From positions 1 through 35,102 of the forward strand of contig DUBE01000020.1 of NCBI GenBank assembly GCA_012960475.1: 35,102 nt of DNA, read 5' to 3'. This document shows positions 23,320-34,300 of the stretch, piece by piece. The position numbers and the translations under genes were made by a program. Every line of letters starts with the position of its first letter. Positions within the stretch are counted from its first letter, which is position 1. The stretch comes from Planctomycetota bacterium. Its GTDB lineage: Bacteria > Planctomycetota > UBA1135 > GCA-002686595. Below the pieces are notes generated by a model. The model was given only the letters and a program-made list of their open reading frames with translations, did no database searches and was not told the origin of the DNA.

Positions 23320-25254
23320 CTATGCCTGGCCGATCTTGCCGGGAGCCTTCTGGCCGCTTTCCTGAGCCTCTTCGGGCTTGGCCTCTTCCTTCACGCGCTT
23401 CCCGCGGATCTCCCGCTCGCCGCGCTCGGACTTGCGCTTACCGCTCAGGGTGCCGTCGTCGGCCAGGGTCGCTTCGTAATTGGAGGTGCCGTAGGCCTCT
23501 GACTTGTAGGTGCCCTTGACGGTCTTTGTCTTCTCGTCGTAGGTCACATTCAGGAGCGGGCCACCGCTGCCCCTGACACCCAGGTCCGCAGTGACGGAAC
23601 CATCCTTGTGGTGCTGGAAGGTCAGGGTGAACTCGAAGACCACTTCATCTTCATCGGAGTACATCGCCATGTCCCACACGCCACTCAGGGGACCATCAGC
23701 CTTGGGACTACTGGAAGCTTCCACCACGGAGAGTTCTTCGGCCTCGGGCTCTTCGGGCTCCTCTACATAGCGCGGCAGAATCGAGTCCGCCATGGCGAGG
23801 TTGTAGGCGGTGACTGCCGAACAGACCGCGGACTGGACCAGGTTCTCTTCCACCGCATAGCGCGTGGTGTCGTTCTGGGTATGCCAGACGAAGCGATAGT
23901 TGCGGGCCTCGCGCCCGGTGAGACCCTTCTCGGTCCAGTAGAAACCGGGTACGCCAAGACGGTTGAAGGACGCATGGTCGCTGGAACCGCCACGGGGCAT
24001 TTTCTTCTGCACGGAGACGGAAATAGGCATCTCGCCGAAGTGGGCGTTGACCGGTGCAATCGCCGCTTCGAGCATGGGTTCCATCGAGGCGATACAACTC
24101 AGGCCGCCCTGATAACCGGTGCCCCCATCATCCACGAAGCAGGCCGAAATCCCGTCCAACTGGCCGGTGTCCCTGAGCCATTCGGCGTAGCGCCTGGAAC
24201 CGTGGAGACCCTGTTCCTCCCCGCTCCAAAGACAGATGCGAATGGTGCGCCGGGGCTGAACCCCACTGGCCGCAAGGATCCGCGCGGCTTCGATCATCAC
24301 CGTCGAACCGGTGCCATTGTCCTGACAGCCCTGGGAACCGGGGCCGTTCCAGGAATCCAGGTGGGCCGAGAGGATCACCACCTCGTTGGGGAATTCGGTG
24401 CCTGGAATCTCGGCGATCACATTGAACACCGGGAAGGGGCCTTCGGTGAAGAAGTGCACCAGATCGGCTTCGAGTTCCACCGACTCGCCAGCGGAGAGTT
24501 GCTCTTCCAGGGCTTCGTAGTCCTTACGCGTAATGGTGATCGAACGGTCCGTGGGCAAGGTATCCATGGTCAATTCCATCCAGCCGCGCACACCACCAGT
24601 GGTCACCTGATCGTTGCGGCTGGCGCGAATTGTGCCAGCGATGTCTGCCTCTTCGATGATCGCCTTGATCTCCTTGCGCACGCGGGCCTGTTCCAGACGC
24701 GTGAGCTTCTCCTCCTCGTTTTCGCCTTCCTTGGCTTCGTCCTGATCGGAGTTTCTCCCACGACGGCGTCTGGAGCTGGAACTCTCAAGAATCCAGGCAC
24801 CATCCAGTCGATCGCGCACAGCGGCGAGTTCTTCCGAAGTGGTCGGACGCTTGAACACAGGTCCTCGCAAGGGTCCATCCGTGCCCGGCGCCCAGGCGCG
24901 GGTCGTGAATTCAAAGTCCATCTCCAGCGGCGCAACCATGCGCACGGTGGACGGACCGCGATCAAAACGCACGGGGACCTCGCCCCACTTCCAAAGGTGC
25001 GCGTTCTTCAGACCATAGGAGGAGAACTTCCCTCTTGCCCAGGTGGAGGCGCGCTCAAGGCCCGAAGACCCAGTCAGACGCGGACCGATGTCGAGGCACA
25101 ACTCCTCCAGGGTAGCCCAGACCTCTGACCGCTCGGTGCCTTCGATGACCAGGGCAGAGACTCGTTCAGGAGCGCCCTGGCTCAAGCCCGAAGGGGCCAG
25201 GGAAAAGGCCGGGACGATGAAGGGGGCGATAACAAGGAGGCGCTGGATTTGCAT
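23320..25254 (-). CDS. Exported M28-family zinc metallopeptidase with a charged insert and a C-terminal beta domain
   Basis: A 644 aa protein with a signal peptide (residues 1-26). Aminopeptidase motifs in order are ILSAHLDSWNGPGSQGCQDN (zinc ligands His298 and Asp312), LWSGEEQGLHGSRRYAEWL (Glu346/347), CFVDDGGTGY (Asp near 375) and VWHTQND (His458). The set is complete, so activity is likely. Residues 158-200 interrupt the PA-like domain with a run of Arg then Glu/Lys that looks like a coiled coil. Residues 515-610 form a beta-rich domain (GPLSGVWDMAMYS, TLTFQHHKDGSVTADLG), followed by a Lys/Glu-rich tail. It probably trims peptides in the periplasm. Its upstream region contains a CGGAG-GT-CTCCG palindrome (25277-25288). 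Confidence 0.92.
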   Translation of the reverse strand: MQIQRLLVIAPFIVPAFSLAPSGLSQGAPERVSALVIEGTERSEVWATLEELCLDIGPRLTGSSGLERASTWARGKFSSYGLKNAHLWKWGEVPVRFDRGPSTVRMVAPLEMDFEFTTRAWAPGTDGPLRGPVFKRPTTSEELAAVRDRLDGAWILESSSSRRRRGRNSDQDEAKEGENEEEKLTRLEQARVRKEIKAIIEEADIAGTIRASRNDQVTTGGVRGWMELTMDTLPTDRSITITRKDYEALEEQLSAGESVELEADLVHFFTEGPFPVFNVIAEIPGTEFPNEVVILSAHLDSWNGPGSQGCQDNGTGSTVMIEAARILAASGVQPRRTIRICLWSGEEQGLHGSRRYAEWLRDTGQLDGISACFVDDGGTGYQGGLSCIASMEPMLEAAIAPVNAHFGEMPISVSVQKKMPRGGSSDHASFNRLGVPGFYWTEKGLTGREARNYRFVWHTQNDTTRYAVEENLVQSAVCSAVTAYNLAMADSILPRYVEEPEEPEAEELSVVEASSSPKADGPLSGVWDMAMYSDEDEVVFEFTLTFQHHKDGSVTADLGVRGSGGPLLNVTYDEKTKTVKGTYKSEAYGTSNYEATLADDGTLSGKRKSERGEREIRGKRVKEEAKPEEAQESGQKAPGKIGQA

Positions 25255-25382
25255 GTTGAGAATCTCTTAGGTGACTCGGAGGTCTCCGATGCTAACCCCA
25301 TGGGCACGGGAGGGGGGATCTGACAACAGAGCTCGTACCGAGAAGCTTCTCTCAAGCCATCCAAGCGGCTACCTTGGCTCCC

Positions 25383-27203
25383 GTGCAGAAAAGCCCAAGC
25401 CCCAGGAAAACCCCCTTGCTGGGACTGCTGGCCCTGTTGGTGTTCTCAGCAGGTCTGCGCCTGTTCCCGATCCAGCACGGCCTGCCGGACAACCATGTGC
25501 CCGACACCCATGTGGTACGCGCTGCTCTGGGCATGGCCCAGGATCGCGACCCGATTCCCCCTGTGGGCCGTTGGAGCACCTATCCCAATCTGCTGCCCTA
25601 TGTCCTGATCCCCTGTTACGTGGGACAGTTTGCCCTGGGTCAGATCCGTGGGGAATGGGACGAGCCGGGAGCCTACGCCAAGGCGATCAAGGCAAGTCCC
25701 GAACGGGCACATCTTCTGGCGCGCGTCGTGTTGGCCTTGATCAGTGCCCTCGCGCCCCTGTTCGTGGTGCTTGGACTGCGCGCGGCGGGCTATGGTCGGG
25801 GTGCCTGGTGCGCCGGCCTGCTCAGCGCGAGTTCCCTCCTGTTGGTGCAGTTGGCCACTCACGAACGACCATGGGCACCTCTGGCCACATTCATTGCACT
25901 GAGCATGTGGCCCGCGGCCATTCACGCCAGGACCGGCGCGACGCGACCGCTGCTCTTGTCTGGTCTGGCCGCGGCCCTGGCCTTCAGCACTCATCAGGCC
26001 GGAGCCTTCGCAGTGCTGATCCCAGCGGTGGCCTGGGCATCAGCGCCACGGGGATGGCAGGGAGCAGAGCGCAAGGAGCGATTGCGCAGCGGTTTCTTGT
26101 GTGCGGGCCTCTTTGTGGTGCTGGCCCTGACCGTGGGTCACCCCTACTTGATTCGATATGGAATGACCCCCACCGAAGCAGTGGCCGCCGGAGGACATTT
26201 GGCTGGCTCTCAGCATGTGTCCATCGGAGGTCAATCCGTGGTCTTTCAGCTGTCGGCCCAGACCTTTCAGAAACTCGGCAAGGCCCTGGTGGGCTATGAC
26301 CCGCTGCTGTTGCTGCTGGCACTGCTCGGCTTCGCAGCTGGACTGAAGCAGCGGGAAACCAGACCCGCGGCTGGCTTCGCATTGCTGTGGGGTCTGTTCT
26401 TCATGACCAATCAAAACGATCATGTGCGCTATCTGGTACCTCTTGCGGTGGCTCTGGCCTGGCCCGCTGGAATCGCCTGCGAACGGCTGCTGACCAGGAC
26501 CCTGACGCGCAACCTGTTGCTCTTGACCTTCTGCCTGCCGGTGGTCCAGGCTCTACGCCTGGGGATCATCCTGCGTCGGCCGGACACACGCGCTATCGCT
26601 TCCGCGCAGTTGCTTGAACAACCGGGGAACGAACCCATCGCTGTAGGAGTGGGAGGTCCACCCTTGGCCCTCAGCCGCACAGCCCTGCGGCGACTGATGG
26701 AACTGCGCGAATTGCGTACCAGAGAACTACATCGCCTGGGAACCTTGGAGGGAGGCAACGAACCAATCAATGGCTACGGCCTCGACGCCTTGCCCTTGGA
26801 AGATGTGTTCGAATTCGACCTGCGCCACCGTGCCTCCTGGCCGCGCAAGCGAATCGTGGACAGACTGGGCGAGCAAGCCAAGGACCCCTTAGCGGTCCTG
26901 CGCTCTTTCGGATGCGACACGATCTTGTTGGCGGACCGCACGCCCATGGATGATCACCCGGCGGCCCTGCTGGATACGCGTGCTGCAAGTCAGGAGCCGG
27001 GCCCAGACCTGAGCCTGCACGCGCAAGGGGTACGTCCGCGCCTCAGGCCTCTGGTACTGCCGCCCCGCCCCTTGGCAAGTTGGAGCCCAGGCGAAGGAGT
27101 CAAGGACGCGCGCCTGCCCCTCGAACTCGGCTTCCCCTTGACGGAGCTCTGGAGAATCGAAAGGCCAGGACCGCTGCTGGAACTTTATCGGGTGCCACGC
27201 TGA
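25383..27203 (+). CDS. Multi-pass membrane protein, GT39/ArnT-like glycosyltransferase
   Basis: A 606 aa protein with about ten hydrophobic helices in the first 400 residues and a soluble C-terminal part. The first helix ([16 protein letters not shown]) is followed by an acidic loop, [20 protein letters not shown], where GT39/GT-C enzymes carry their catalytic Asp. Further family hints are [19 protein letters not shown] and [20 protein letters not shown]. Such enzymes transfer sugars from polyprenyl phosphates to lipid or protein on the outer face of the inner membrane; donor and acceptor are unknown. I chose GTG 25383 because TACCTT ends 7 nt before it; a TTG at 25374 is an alternative. It is followed by tRNA-Ser. 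Confidence 0.75.
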   Translation: MQKSPSPRKTPLLGLLALLVFSAGLRLFPIQHGLPDNHVPDTHVVRAALGMAQDRDPIPPVGRWSTYPNLLPYVLIPCYVGQFALGQIRGEWDEPGAYAKAIKASPERAHLLARVVLALISALAPLFVVLGLRAAGYGRGAWCAGLLSASSLLLVQLATHERPWAPLATFIALSMWPAAIHARTGATRPLLLSGLAAALAFSTHQAGAFAVLIPAVAWASAPRGWQGAERKERLRSGFLCAGLFVVLALTVGHPYLIRYGMTPTEAVAAGGHLAGSQHVSIGGQSVVFQLSAQTFQKLGKALVGYDPLLLLLALLGFAAGLKQRETRPAAGFALLWGLFFMTNQNDHVRYLVPLAVALAWPAGIACERLLTRTLTRNLLLLTFCLPVVQALRLGIILRRPDTRAIASAQLLEQPGNEPIAVGVGGPPLALSRTALRRLMELRELRTRELHRLGTLEGGNEPINGYGLDALPLEDVFEFDLRHRASWPRKRIVDRLGEQAKDPLAVLRSFGCDTILLADRTPMDDHPAALLDTRAASQEPGPDLSLHAQGVRPRLRPLVLPPRPLASWSPGEGVKDARLPLELGFPLTELWRIERPGPLLELYRVPR

Positions 27204-27232
27204 GAACAACACCGGCGGGCCACCGAAGGCGC

Positions 27233-27238
27233 TATGAT
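27233..27238 (+). promoter_or_regulatory. Possible -10 element of tRNA-Ser
   Basis: TATGAT matches the TATAAT consensus at five of six positions and lies 19 nt before the tRNA. No convincing -35 is present. Confidence 0.4.
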
Positions 27239-27257
27239 CCCCTCGCGTTCTACGCAC

Positions 27258-27345
27258 GGAGGAGTGGCAGAGTGGCCGAACGCGGCGGTTTTGAAAACCG
27301 CTGACTCGAAAGGGTCCGGGGGTTCAAATCCCTCCTCCTCCGCCA
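27258..27345 (+). tRNA. tRNA-Ser (anticodon UGA)
   Basis: An 88-nt type II tRNA. The acceptor GGAGGAG (27258-27264) pairs with CTCCTCC (27335-27341), followed by G and an encoded CCA. The anticodon stem GCGGT/ACCGC holds the loop TTTGAAA with TGA at 27292-27294. The long variable arm GACTC-GAAA-GGGTC and the T loop TTCAAAT are both present, as expected for serine. Confidence 0.98.
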
Positions 27346-27361
27346 CTCTTTGGATGCTGCC

Positions 27362-28408
27362 CTACTTGATCTGCTGGTAGCGTCCTTCAAAGACGCGCAT
27401 GCCGGGAGCAACACCCCAGAGACGATCCGAGGTGATGAAAGCTGGACCCTTGGGACCCAGAATCGTGGTGGTACGCTGGGCGTAGGGCTTGCCGCGGTAG
27501 GTGCCAGAATCAACCACCACATAGGCCTTGTCCTGCAGCCAACCCTGCATGGAACCAGAGAGGCCCATGTTGTCCATCCACAGGATGTCGTAGCACTTGC
27601 GCATGGTGTTCCAGGAGGTCATGCGGTACTCCTGATAGACCGGCATGCCCGGAGCGGGCTCGTTCTCCACAACGGTGATCAGCGCCAGACCGCCAGGGAA
27701 AAGACCACTGCGCTCCACCGTGCTCATGGAGACAGCCGCCTTGCCGGGCTCGGGAATGATCGAGCCCTCCAGGCGACTGACGCCCAGGGTCGAGGTCAGC
27801 TTGGCCAATTCACCCCGGGGACGGGAGTTGCCCGTGCCCGCATCCCGAGCCACGCGCCGCTCGCCTCCAAAGGGCTCAAAGGTTCCGTCAACCATCACGA
27901 AACCTTCGTGGGTGTCCACCATGGATAGAACCTCCATGTGGGCCTTGCCATCTTCAAAAGTGAAAGTGCCACGCTCGATGGCCAGCTTTCCCTGGTTCTC
28001 CCCCAAGGTCGCGGTCAATAGAGTCGCACCCGTCCAAGTGGCCACCGAACGGCTGACCCCCTTGCGGTTGTCACAAGCAAACGACACCAGGTGTCCAGCC
28101 TGGGGATCGAAGGCGTAGAAAGTCGTGGAGCGGTAACCTCCGGGCAGGACCTCCCCAAGATCCACTACCAGTTGTTCACGAACTCCATGGCCGTCAAGAA
28201 TGCGCTCCACCACCAGGGTTGCAGTCCACTCCATGGGTGAACCACCGGGGCCGTCATAGGCAACTCCGCGCCCGACCCATTGGCCCAGCATGGGCTGAAA
28301 GGCTTTGAGGGCCCGATGGGGTCGAGGCCCCTGGTTGGGCATTTCAAGGGGCTCCTGGGGAGCGACGAGCAGGGTGGCGCAGAAGGCCAGAGTAAGGGAG
28401 AAGGTCAT
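27362..28408 (-). CDS. Exported protein with two DUF1579-like beta-barrel halves
   Basis: A 348 aa protein with a signal peptide (TFSLTLAFCATLLVAPQE). The first half has the DUF1579 pattern: MLGQWVGRGVAYDGPGGSPM, then LVVERILDGHGVREQLVVDL and STTFYAFDPQAGHLVSFACD. The second half repeats the scheme more loosely: LEGSIIPEPGKAAVSMSTVE, then YQEYRMTSWNTMRKCYDILW and SGTYRGKPYAQRTTTILGPK. DUF1579 proteins are lipocalin-like barrels of unknown ligand. The gene ends 17 bp from the tRNA and is separated from the next upstream gene by 207 bp. No partner can be named. Confidence 0.75.
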   Translation of the reverse strand: MTFSLTLAFCATLLVAPQEPLEMPNQGPRPHRALKAFQPMLGQWVGRGVAYDGPGGSPMEWTATLVVERILDGHGVREQLVVDLGEVLPGGYRSTTFYAFDPQAGHLVSFACDNRKGVSRSVATWTGATLLTATLGENQGKLAIERGTFTFEDGKAHMEVLSMVDTHEGFVMVDGTFEPFGGERRVARDAGTGNSRPRGELAKLTSTLGVSRLEGSIIPEPGKAAVSMSTVERSGLFPGGLALITVVENEPAPGMPVYQEYRMTSWNTMRKCYDILWMDNMGLSGSMQGWLQDKAYVVVDSGTYRGKPYAQRTTTILGPKGPAFITSDRLWGVAPGMRVFEGRYQQIK

Positions 28409-28541
28409 GGGCTCAATCTTTGGTCAAAGGAGAATGGACCCCCCATCTATCGGCAGCGCTACACCTCACACTTCAGCCAGGCACGTCACCCTCCTGACCT
28501 GAAGCCATAAGAGTCCAGGATTGAGACACAGCAGGTCAATG

Positions 28542-28568
28542 CAGGCCCCTCAAGAGGGCCATGGCCTG
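28542..28568 (-). terminator. Possible hairpin after the sulfatase-fold gene
   Basis: CAGGC and GCCTG enclose CCCTC/GAGGG around a 2-nt loop, 48 nt after the stop of the minus-strand gene. No T tract follows. The remainder of 28409-28615 shows nothing else supportable. Confidence 0.3.
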
Positions 28569-28615
28569 ACACCAATCTGACAGCCACAAGCGCCTCGATC
28601 GTCGCTGCTGCCAAA

Positions 28616-31075
28616 TCACCTCACCAGCTCGCGCAGCACCCTGCGCCCCGAGACCAGCTTCTCCAGTTCTGGATTCCCCTTGGCACGGGCGGCGGACAGA
28701 ACCGACAGGGCACGGCCGCGATCTCCAGCAGCCACCAGCCCTTCCACCGCCAGGACTGTCATCCAATGGTCCGTGGGAGCTTTGATGAGCACCTCCTGCG
28801 CCAATTGTCCTGCCCGCACCGCATCCCCCTGGGCTTCCACCACGAAGACCAGAAGACGCCGCAACTCGGGCACATCGGGATCACCCGCAAGGTGTTCGAG
28901 CAGGAGCAACTCTGCCTGACCTGCGCGCTCGGTTCGCAACCAAAGCAGGGCCAGGCTATAGGTCGCACGACCCTCTTCGGGATCCAGGGCACGGGCCTCT
29001 TGGATCATGGGCTCGGCCTCGGCGTACTCCCCCGCCGCCACCAGACTGATGCCCAGATTGACCATGGCGCGCAGATGAGTCGGCTCAAGACTGAGGGTCT
29101 TGCGATAATGGTCACGGGCTTGCTCCGGACCCCGCAGGGCCTCCACCACCACCGCAAGGTTGAACCAACCATCCGCAAACATGGGGTCGGCAGCCAGCCC
29201 CCGACGCAGGTCCGCCTCAGCCTCGGTGTTGCGACCAAGCTGGTGCTTCAAGTGCCCCAGACCAATCCAGGCCTCAGCACAACGCTCATCAATAGCCAGG
29301 GCCCGCTGATAAGCGGCCTCCGCCTCCTTGTAGAGGCTGTCCTCTGTGAGCCAGTCCCCCTCGCGCACCAAGGGCAGGGGATTTTGGGGATCCATCTTGC
29401 GAGCCGACGCCAAACGCTCCCGCCAGCCACCCGATCCCAACTCGCGCTCGATCTCGGCCAGTTCCAGCCAGTCGGTGGAACTGGCACCTAGGCCGGTGAC
29501 GGTGTTCTTCATCCATTCAAGGGCTTCTTCCGTACGCCCCAGCTTCCGCAGCACCTCTCCCCGGGCGGTGCGCAACATGGCATCCCCGGGTTCTTCCTCC
29601 AACAACATCAAGATTGCGCGCTCGGCTTCCTCGAAACGGTCCGAGCGCACCAATTCCTGCACCACCTGACTGCGCTTCCAGAACTCAACCTTGTCCTTGG
29701 GGTCCGCCAGGGGGCCGTCCCCGATACTGCCCTCCGCTGCGCCACTAGCGTAACCCAAGGCGGCAAGAGTCTCCTTGACCTCCAGAGAATCCGAGCCCAG
29801 GTCCACCCGGCGCACATCACGTTCACCGGCGTCCAACAACTCCCCCAGGTCCTTGAGCATCCCCTTGAGTTGGGCACTCTCCTCCCCGGAACGATCCTTG
29901 ACTTCATTCGGGTCCCCACTGAGATCGTAGAGTTCCGGCCGCGGCGCACGGATCAGACGCCAACGATCGTTGCGCACACTGCGCAGATCTGACCAGCCGT
30001 GATCGAAGTAACTGGACAGACCCTCGGAGTAGGCACCAAGACCCGTATCCAATGGCTCGCCCCCCATGCACACCGCCCCATGGGAACGACCATCCATGGC
30101 CTGGGGCGGAAGACCGAGCAGTTCCAGCACCGTGGGTGCCAGATCCACGCCGCTGACCACTCCAGGCACCACCGTTCCCCCTGTCAGACCGGGATGGGAC
30201 AGAATCCAGGGCACGCGCGTGGTGGCGTCATAGATAAACAGTCCGTGGCTGCGCTCCCCGTGCTCGTTCAGTGACTCCCCGTGATCGGCGGTAAAGGCAA
30301 CCAGGGTGTCAGCCAGCTGCCCCCGCTCCCTGAGGTCATCCAGCAGAGTCCCCAGCATATGATCGCTGAAGGCGATCTCAGCGTCATAGGGCTCGCCATT
30401 TTCAGAAGCAAAGGGCTCGGGTGCCTCGTAGTCCGCGTGGGGATCAAACAGGTGCAGCCAGAGAAACCAGGGGCGCCCCTGCTCGACCCCCTCAAGAAAC
30501 TGCTGCGCTCGGCGCACTCCATCGTCGGCGGTGGTCTCGCGAAACATGAAAGTCGGTGCCCTGAGCGCCTGACTCAGATCGTCGTCGTAGACATCGAAGC
30601 CCTGGGCGAGCCCAAAACGAGAATCCAGCACGAAGGCGCTGACCACGGCCCCCGTGGCGTAGCCCTGCTCGGAAAGCAGAGTGGCCAGGGTGGGCACATC
30701 CTCAGGCAGGCGATGGGTCCCGTTGTTACGCGCACCGTGCCTGAAGGGCAGCTGACCGGAGAGGATCGAGGAATGTGACGGCAGAGTGATCGGTGCCACG
30801 CTGATGCAGTTCTCAAAGCGCACCCCCTCTCTGGCCAGGGCATCCAAGACAGGGGTCCTGGCGCTGGGGTATCCGTAGCAGCCGAGGCGGTCTGCGCGGG
30901 TTGTGTCCAAGGTGATCAGCAACAGGTTGGTGCCAGAGGGCAATCGAGCGTTTGAATCGGTTCCGCAGCTGAACAGGGCGCAAAGACCAACCAGGGCCCC
31001 CACCAGAACCGGCGGTCGACAGACAAGAGGGAAGCCTCCCTCCTCTGGGCGGTCAACAGTTGGGCAGGGTCGCAT
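28616..31075 (-). CDS. Sulfatase-fold hydrolase lipoprotein with C-terminal TPR repeats
   Basis: An 819 aa protein from the ATG at 31075. The N-terminus has a hydrophobic stretch ending LCALFSCG, a possible lipobox with Cys37. The alkaline-phosphatase/sulfatase core starts NLLLITLDTTRADRLGCYGY (metal Asp57). Where sulfatases carry the formylglycine Cys/Ser, this protein has Thr97 in SVAPITLPSHSSILSG. Further metal ligands are in HLFDPHADYE and VAFTADHGESLNEHGERSHG. Residues from about 470 on are TPR units such as LYKEAEAAYQRALAIDERCA and WIGLGHLKHQLGRNTEAEAD. The Thr suggests a phosphoryl-transfer or phosphodiesterase activity, or a different chemistry, rather than classical sulfate ester hydrolysis. 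The longer frame to 31114 starts at TTG and is not preferred. Confidence 0.85.
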   Translation of the reverse strand: MRPCPTVDRPEEGGFPLVCRPPVLVGALVGLCALFSCGTDSNARLPSGTNLLLITLDTTRADRLGCYGYPSARTPVLDALAREGVRFENCISVAPITLPSHSSILSGQLPFRHGARNNGTHRLPEDVPTLATLLSEQGYATGAVVSAFVLDSRFGLAQGFDVYDDDLSQALRAPTFMFRETTADDGVRRAQQFLEGVEQGRPWFLWLHLFDPHADYEAPEPFASENGEPYDAEIAFSDHMLGTLLDDLRERGQLADTLVAFTADHGESLNEHGERSHGLFIYDATTRVPWILSHPGLTGGTVVPGVVSGVDLAPTVLELLGLPPQAMDGRSHGAVCMGGEPLDTGLGAYSEGLSSYFDHGWSDLRSVRNDRWRLIRAPRPELYDLSGDPNEVKDRSGEESAQLKGMLKDLGELLDAGERDVRRVDLGSDSLEVKETLAALGYASGAAEGSIGDGPLADPKDKVEFWKRSQVVQELVRSDRFEEAERAILMLLEEEPGDAMLRTARGEVLRKLGRTEEALEWMKNTVTGLGASSTDWLELAEIERELGSGGWRERLASARKMDPQNPLPLVREGDWLTEDSLYKEAEAAYQRALAIDERCAEAWIGLGHLKHQLGRNTEAEADLRRGLAADPMFADGWFNLAVVVEALRGPEQARDHYRKTLSLEPTHLRAMVNLGISLVAAGEYAEAEPMIQEARALDPEEGRATYSLALLWLRTERAGQAELLLLEHLAGDPDVPELRRLLVFVVEAQGDAVRAGQLAQEVLIKAPTDHWMTVLAVEGLVAAGDRGRALSVLSAARAKGNPELEKLVSGRRVLRELVR

Positions 31076-31339
31076 TGCAGGCTGGGTCGGGTACGGGGCT
31101 CCTGGTCGGCGCAAGAAGGCGGAGTGTTGTCTGCACAGAGAGTGGGTGTGCTTGTCTCACGGCGGGACGGACGCAGAGACATCCCAAGGTGAAACACATC
31201 CTATCCCCAAGAGTGTCTCAAAGAAGTGCCTCTTGGTCGAGCATGGCCCCTGGGGTCTACACAAACAAGGGCACCTATGCCTGAATAGGACCTACGGCGC
31301 GGATCTCCCTGCGCCTTTTCCCCCCGACTCATCCAAGTC

Positions 31340-34300
31340 ATGCGAATCCCCTTTCTCTCCTCCATCTCCTTCCTCGTTGCCCTCGCGCCCCTGGCGGCTG
31401 CAGGCGACATCTTCGTCGATCCTACCCTGGGCGTAGATGCTGCTGGCAACGGTAGTCTGGCCACCTCTCCGCTAAGGACCCTCTCCTTTGCGTCAGGCAT
31501 CGCCATCCCCGGCGACCTGATCCATCTGGCGGCAGGCGTCTATGACAGCGCAAGTGGAGAAGTGTTGCCCATCATGCTGCCCCCTGGCGTCAGCCTGCAG
31601 GGTGCAGGCTCTGGCACGACGGTCCTGCGGGCCGCCGGCGCGCCCATTGGCGTCCACGCAATGATCGAGATAGGGCCTGGAGCGGGTACCCCCACCAGCA
31701 TCCTGCGAGACTTGTCCCTGGAGCAGGTTTCGGGAGTCTGGCCTGAGGCCTTGCTGCTCTCAAGCCACGCCGTGGACATCGAGCGCTGCGAGTTCGATGG
31801 CAGCACGATCGGTTTCATGTTCGAGCCCTGGGACGACACGGACGCCGACAACATGCGCATCGTCAACAGTACCTTCACCAATCAACTGGAAGTAGCGGTC
31901 GAGGCTATTCTCTCTCCGGATGCCGCGCATCCCGCCGAAGTGATCTTCACCAACAACCTCGTCCAGAACGCGGTTGTTGAACTGATGTTGGATGAGCTCT
32001 TCGCCACGTCCGTCGCAAATGGCACATGCCTGTTCGCGGACAACACCTTCACAGGCCTGGGCGGACTGCATGCGGGCCAGATCTGGAGCGCCAACTTGGA
32101 CAGCACCCCCAGAGACAGCTCCTGGGAGTTCCGCAACAACACCATGGGAGATCTTGGTGAAGGCCTCGGCCTTGAATACCAGAGCACAGTGGCACCCAAT
32201 GTCACCGTTGGCCTCTTGGTTGAAGTCCTCGGCAACACCTCCCACACGGCACTCGCAGGAGCAGAATTCGGCTCCATGGGAGCTGGCGGCGGTGTCTTCA
32301 ATGATGTCTTCATGATCATTGACGGCAACAGCTTCAGCGGTCTTGAAACCGCCCTGGCGATTGAACTTCTCGAACCAACCGATGGCGTCAGCGGCATCCA
32401 CGAGTTCGAACTGACCAACAACATCCTGCAGGGTTCTCTCGAAGGAATGGTCATCGGCTTGGAGCAACTGACCCCTACCGCCAGCGCCCTTGAGAAGATG
32501 ATCATCATGCGCGGCAACACGATCACTGGCAGCCTTGCCGCTCTCTTCGTGGAAGCGGAATTCCCCGCAGGCTTCGCCCAGGAGTTCGATCTGGACCTTG
32601 GGACCGCTGGCTGGCTGGGTGCCAACATCCTGCGAGCCACCAGCCCTGGAGGACTCGCCATTGAACTAGCCACTGGTGGCCTTTTCTGGCCCATCGGCTT
32701 TGATTCGGTCCCCGCCGTCGGCAACGACTGGGGCACCCTCGATCTTGCAGAAATCGAAGACCTGATCTGGCACGGCGCGGACGAAGCTGGCGTGGCCATT
32801 GTTGACTTCAGCCAGCCCGCTGGCGGCGGCGGCGGCGGCGGCGGAACTGCCCCCGTGGCCAACCCCGACAACGGCGCAGTGGATGCTGGTCAAGCAGTAA
32901 CCATCGCTATCCTGAACAACGACCTGGCCTTCGGCGGCGCGACTCTCGACCCCCTGTCGGTGGCCATCGTAGCGCCCCCGGCCAGCGGCAGCGTCTCGCT
33001 GAACGCGGCTGGTGAAGCGACCTACAGCGCCGACATCAACGCTGCCTCCGGCACGATCCAATTCGGCTACACGGTTGCGGATTCTGGCGGACTCACCTCC
33101 AACATGGCCCTGGTCAGCATACAAGTCACTGCTGCCGGCGGCGGCGGCGGCGGCGGAACTCCCCCCTTCGCCCAAGCCGACAGCGGCGCAGTGGACGCCG
33201 GCTCAGCAGTCTCAATTGGGATTCTGAACAACGACCAGGCCTTCGGTGGTGCCTTCCTCGACATATCCAGCGTGGTCTTCACCAGCGCCCCCTCCTCGGG
33301 TAGCGCCATGGTGAGCGCTCAAGGTGTGGTCACCTACACGGCCGCAGCGAGCACACAGGACAGCACCGTGGTCTTCGGCTACACAGTTGCCGACAGCAAC
33401 GGCCTGACCTCCAACTCGGCTCAAGTAACGGTCGACATCACCGGTGTCGGTGGTGGCGGCGGCGGCGGCGGCGGTGGAACTCCCCCCCAAGCCAACCGCG
33501 ACAACAGCAGCGTGGTTTCTGGTCAGAGCACCATGATCTTCATCCTGGGCAACGACCAGGCCTTCGGCGGCGCGTCCCTCGACACTGGTTCGGTGGCTCT
33601 CCAGAGTTCACCCAGCAACGGCAGCGTCAGCATTGACGCCCAGGGCGCGGCAACCTTCTTGAGCGACGCCGGTGCCCCGGCTGGCTCCGAAACCTTCAGC
33701 TACACGGTGAGTGACTCCAACGGTCTGGTCTCCAACGTAGCCTCGGTCACCGTGCAAGTCAGCAGTGCTGGCGGCGGCGGTGGCGGCGGCGGCGGCGGCG
33801 GCGGTGGCGGCGGCGGTGGCGGCGGCCGTGGTCCCCTGGCGATCTCCGACTCTGCTCAGGTCTCCATCGGCGGTCAAGTTGTGATTGCAGTACTGGACAA
33901 CGATGTGGCAGGAGCCAACGCGATTGACGACGGATCGGTTGAGATCATGCAAGCGCCTGGCCAAGGCACTACCTCGATCAGTTCCAATGGCGAGGTAACC
34001 TACAGCGCTGGCGCGAACTTCACCAACGGCGTGGACGTCTTCACCTACAGGGTGGCTGACGACCAAGGTGTCATGTCCAACACTGCCACGGTCCAGATTG
34101 ACCTGCAGGGCGGCAACAACCACGCGCCTTCGGCGATCTTCGACAGCGCTGATGTGGACCCCGCCATGACGGTTGAAATCCATGTACTGGACAACGATAC
34201 GGACCCGGACGGAGACGCCCTGGACTCCGACACGGTGCAGATTCACCAGCAAGGCACCCGCGGCAGTGCGGTCGTCCAAAACGGCCGGATCTTCTACACC

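Noticed and set aside
23608..25128. A 506-codon plus-strand open frame opposite the M28 peptidase gene
   Set aside because: The minus strand carries the complete zinc-ligand set and signal peptide; the plus frame has no recognisable domain.
27258..27345. tRNA-Ser as an integration site for a mobile element
   Set aside because: No integrase and no repeated tRNA 3' end in the window.
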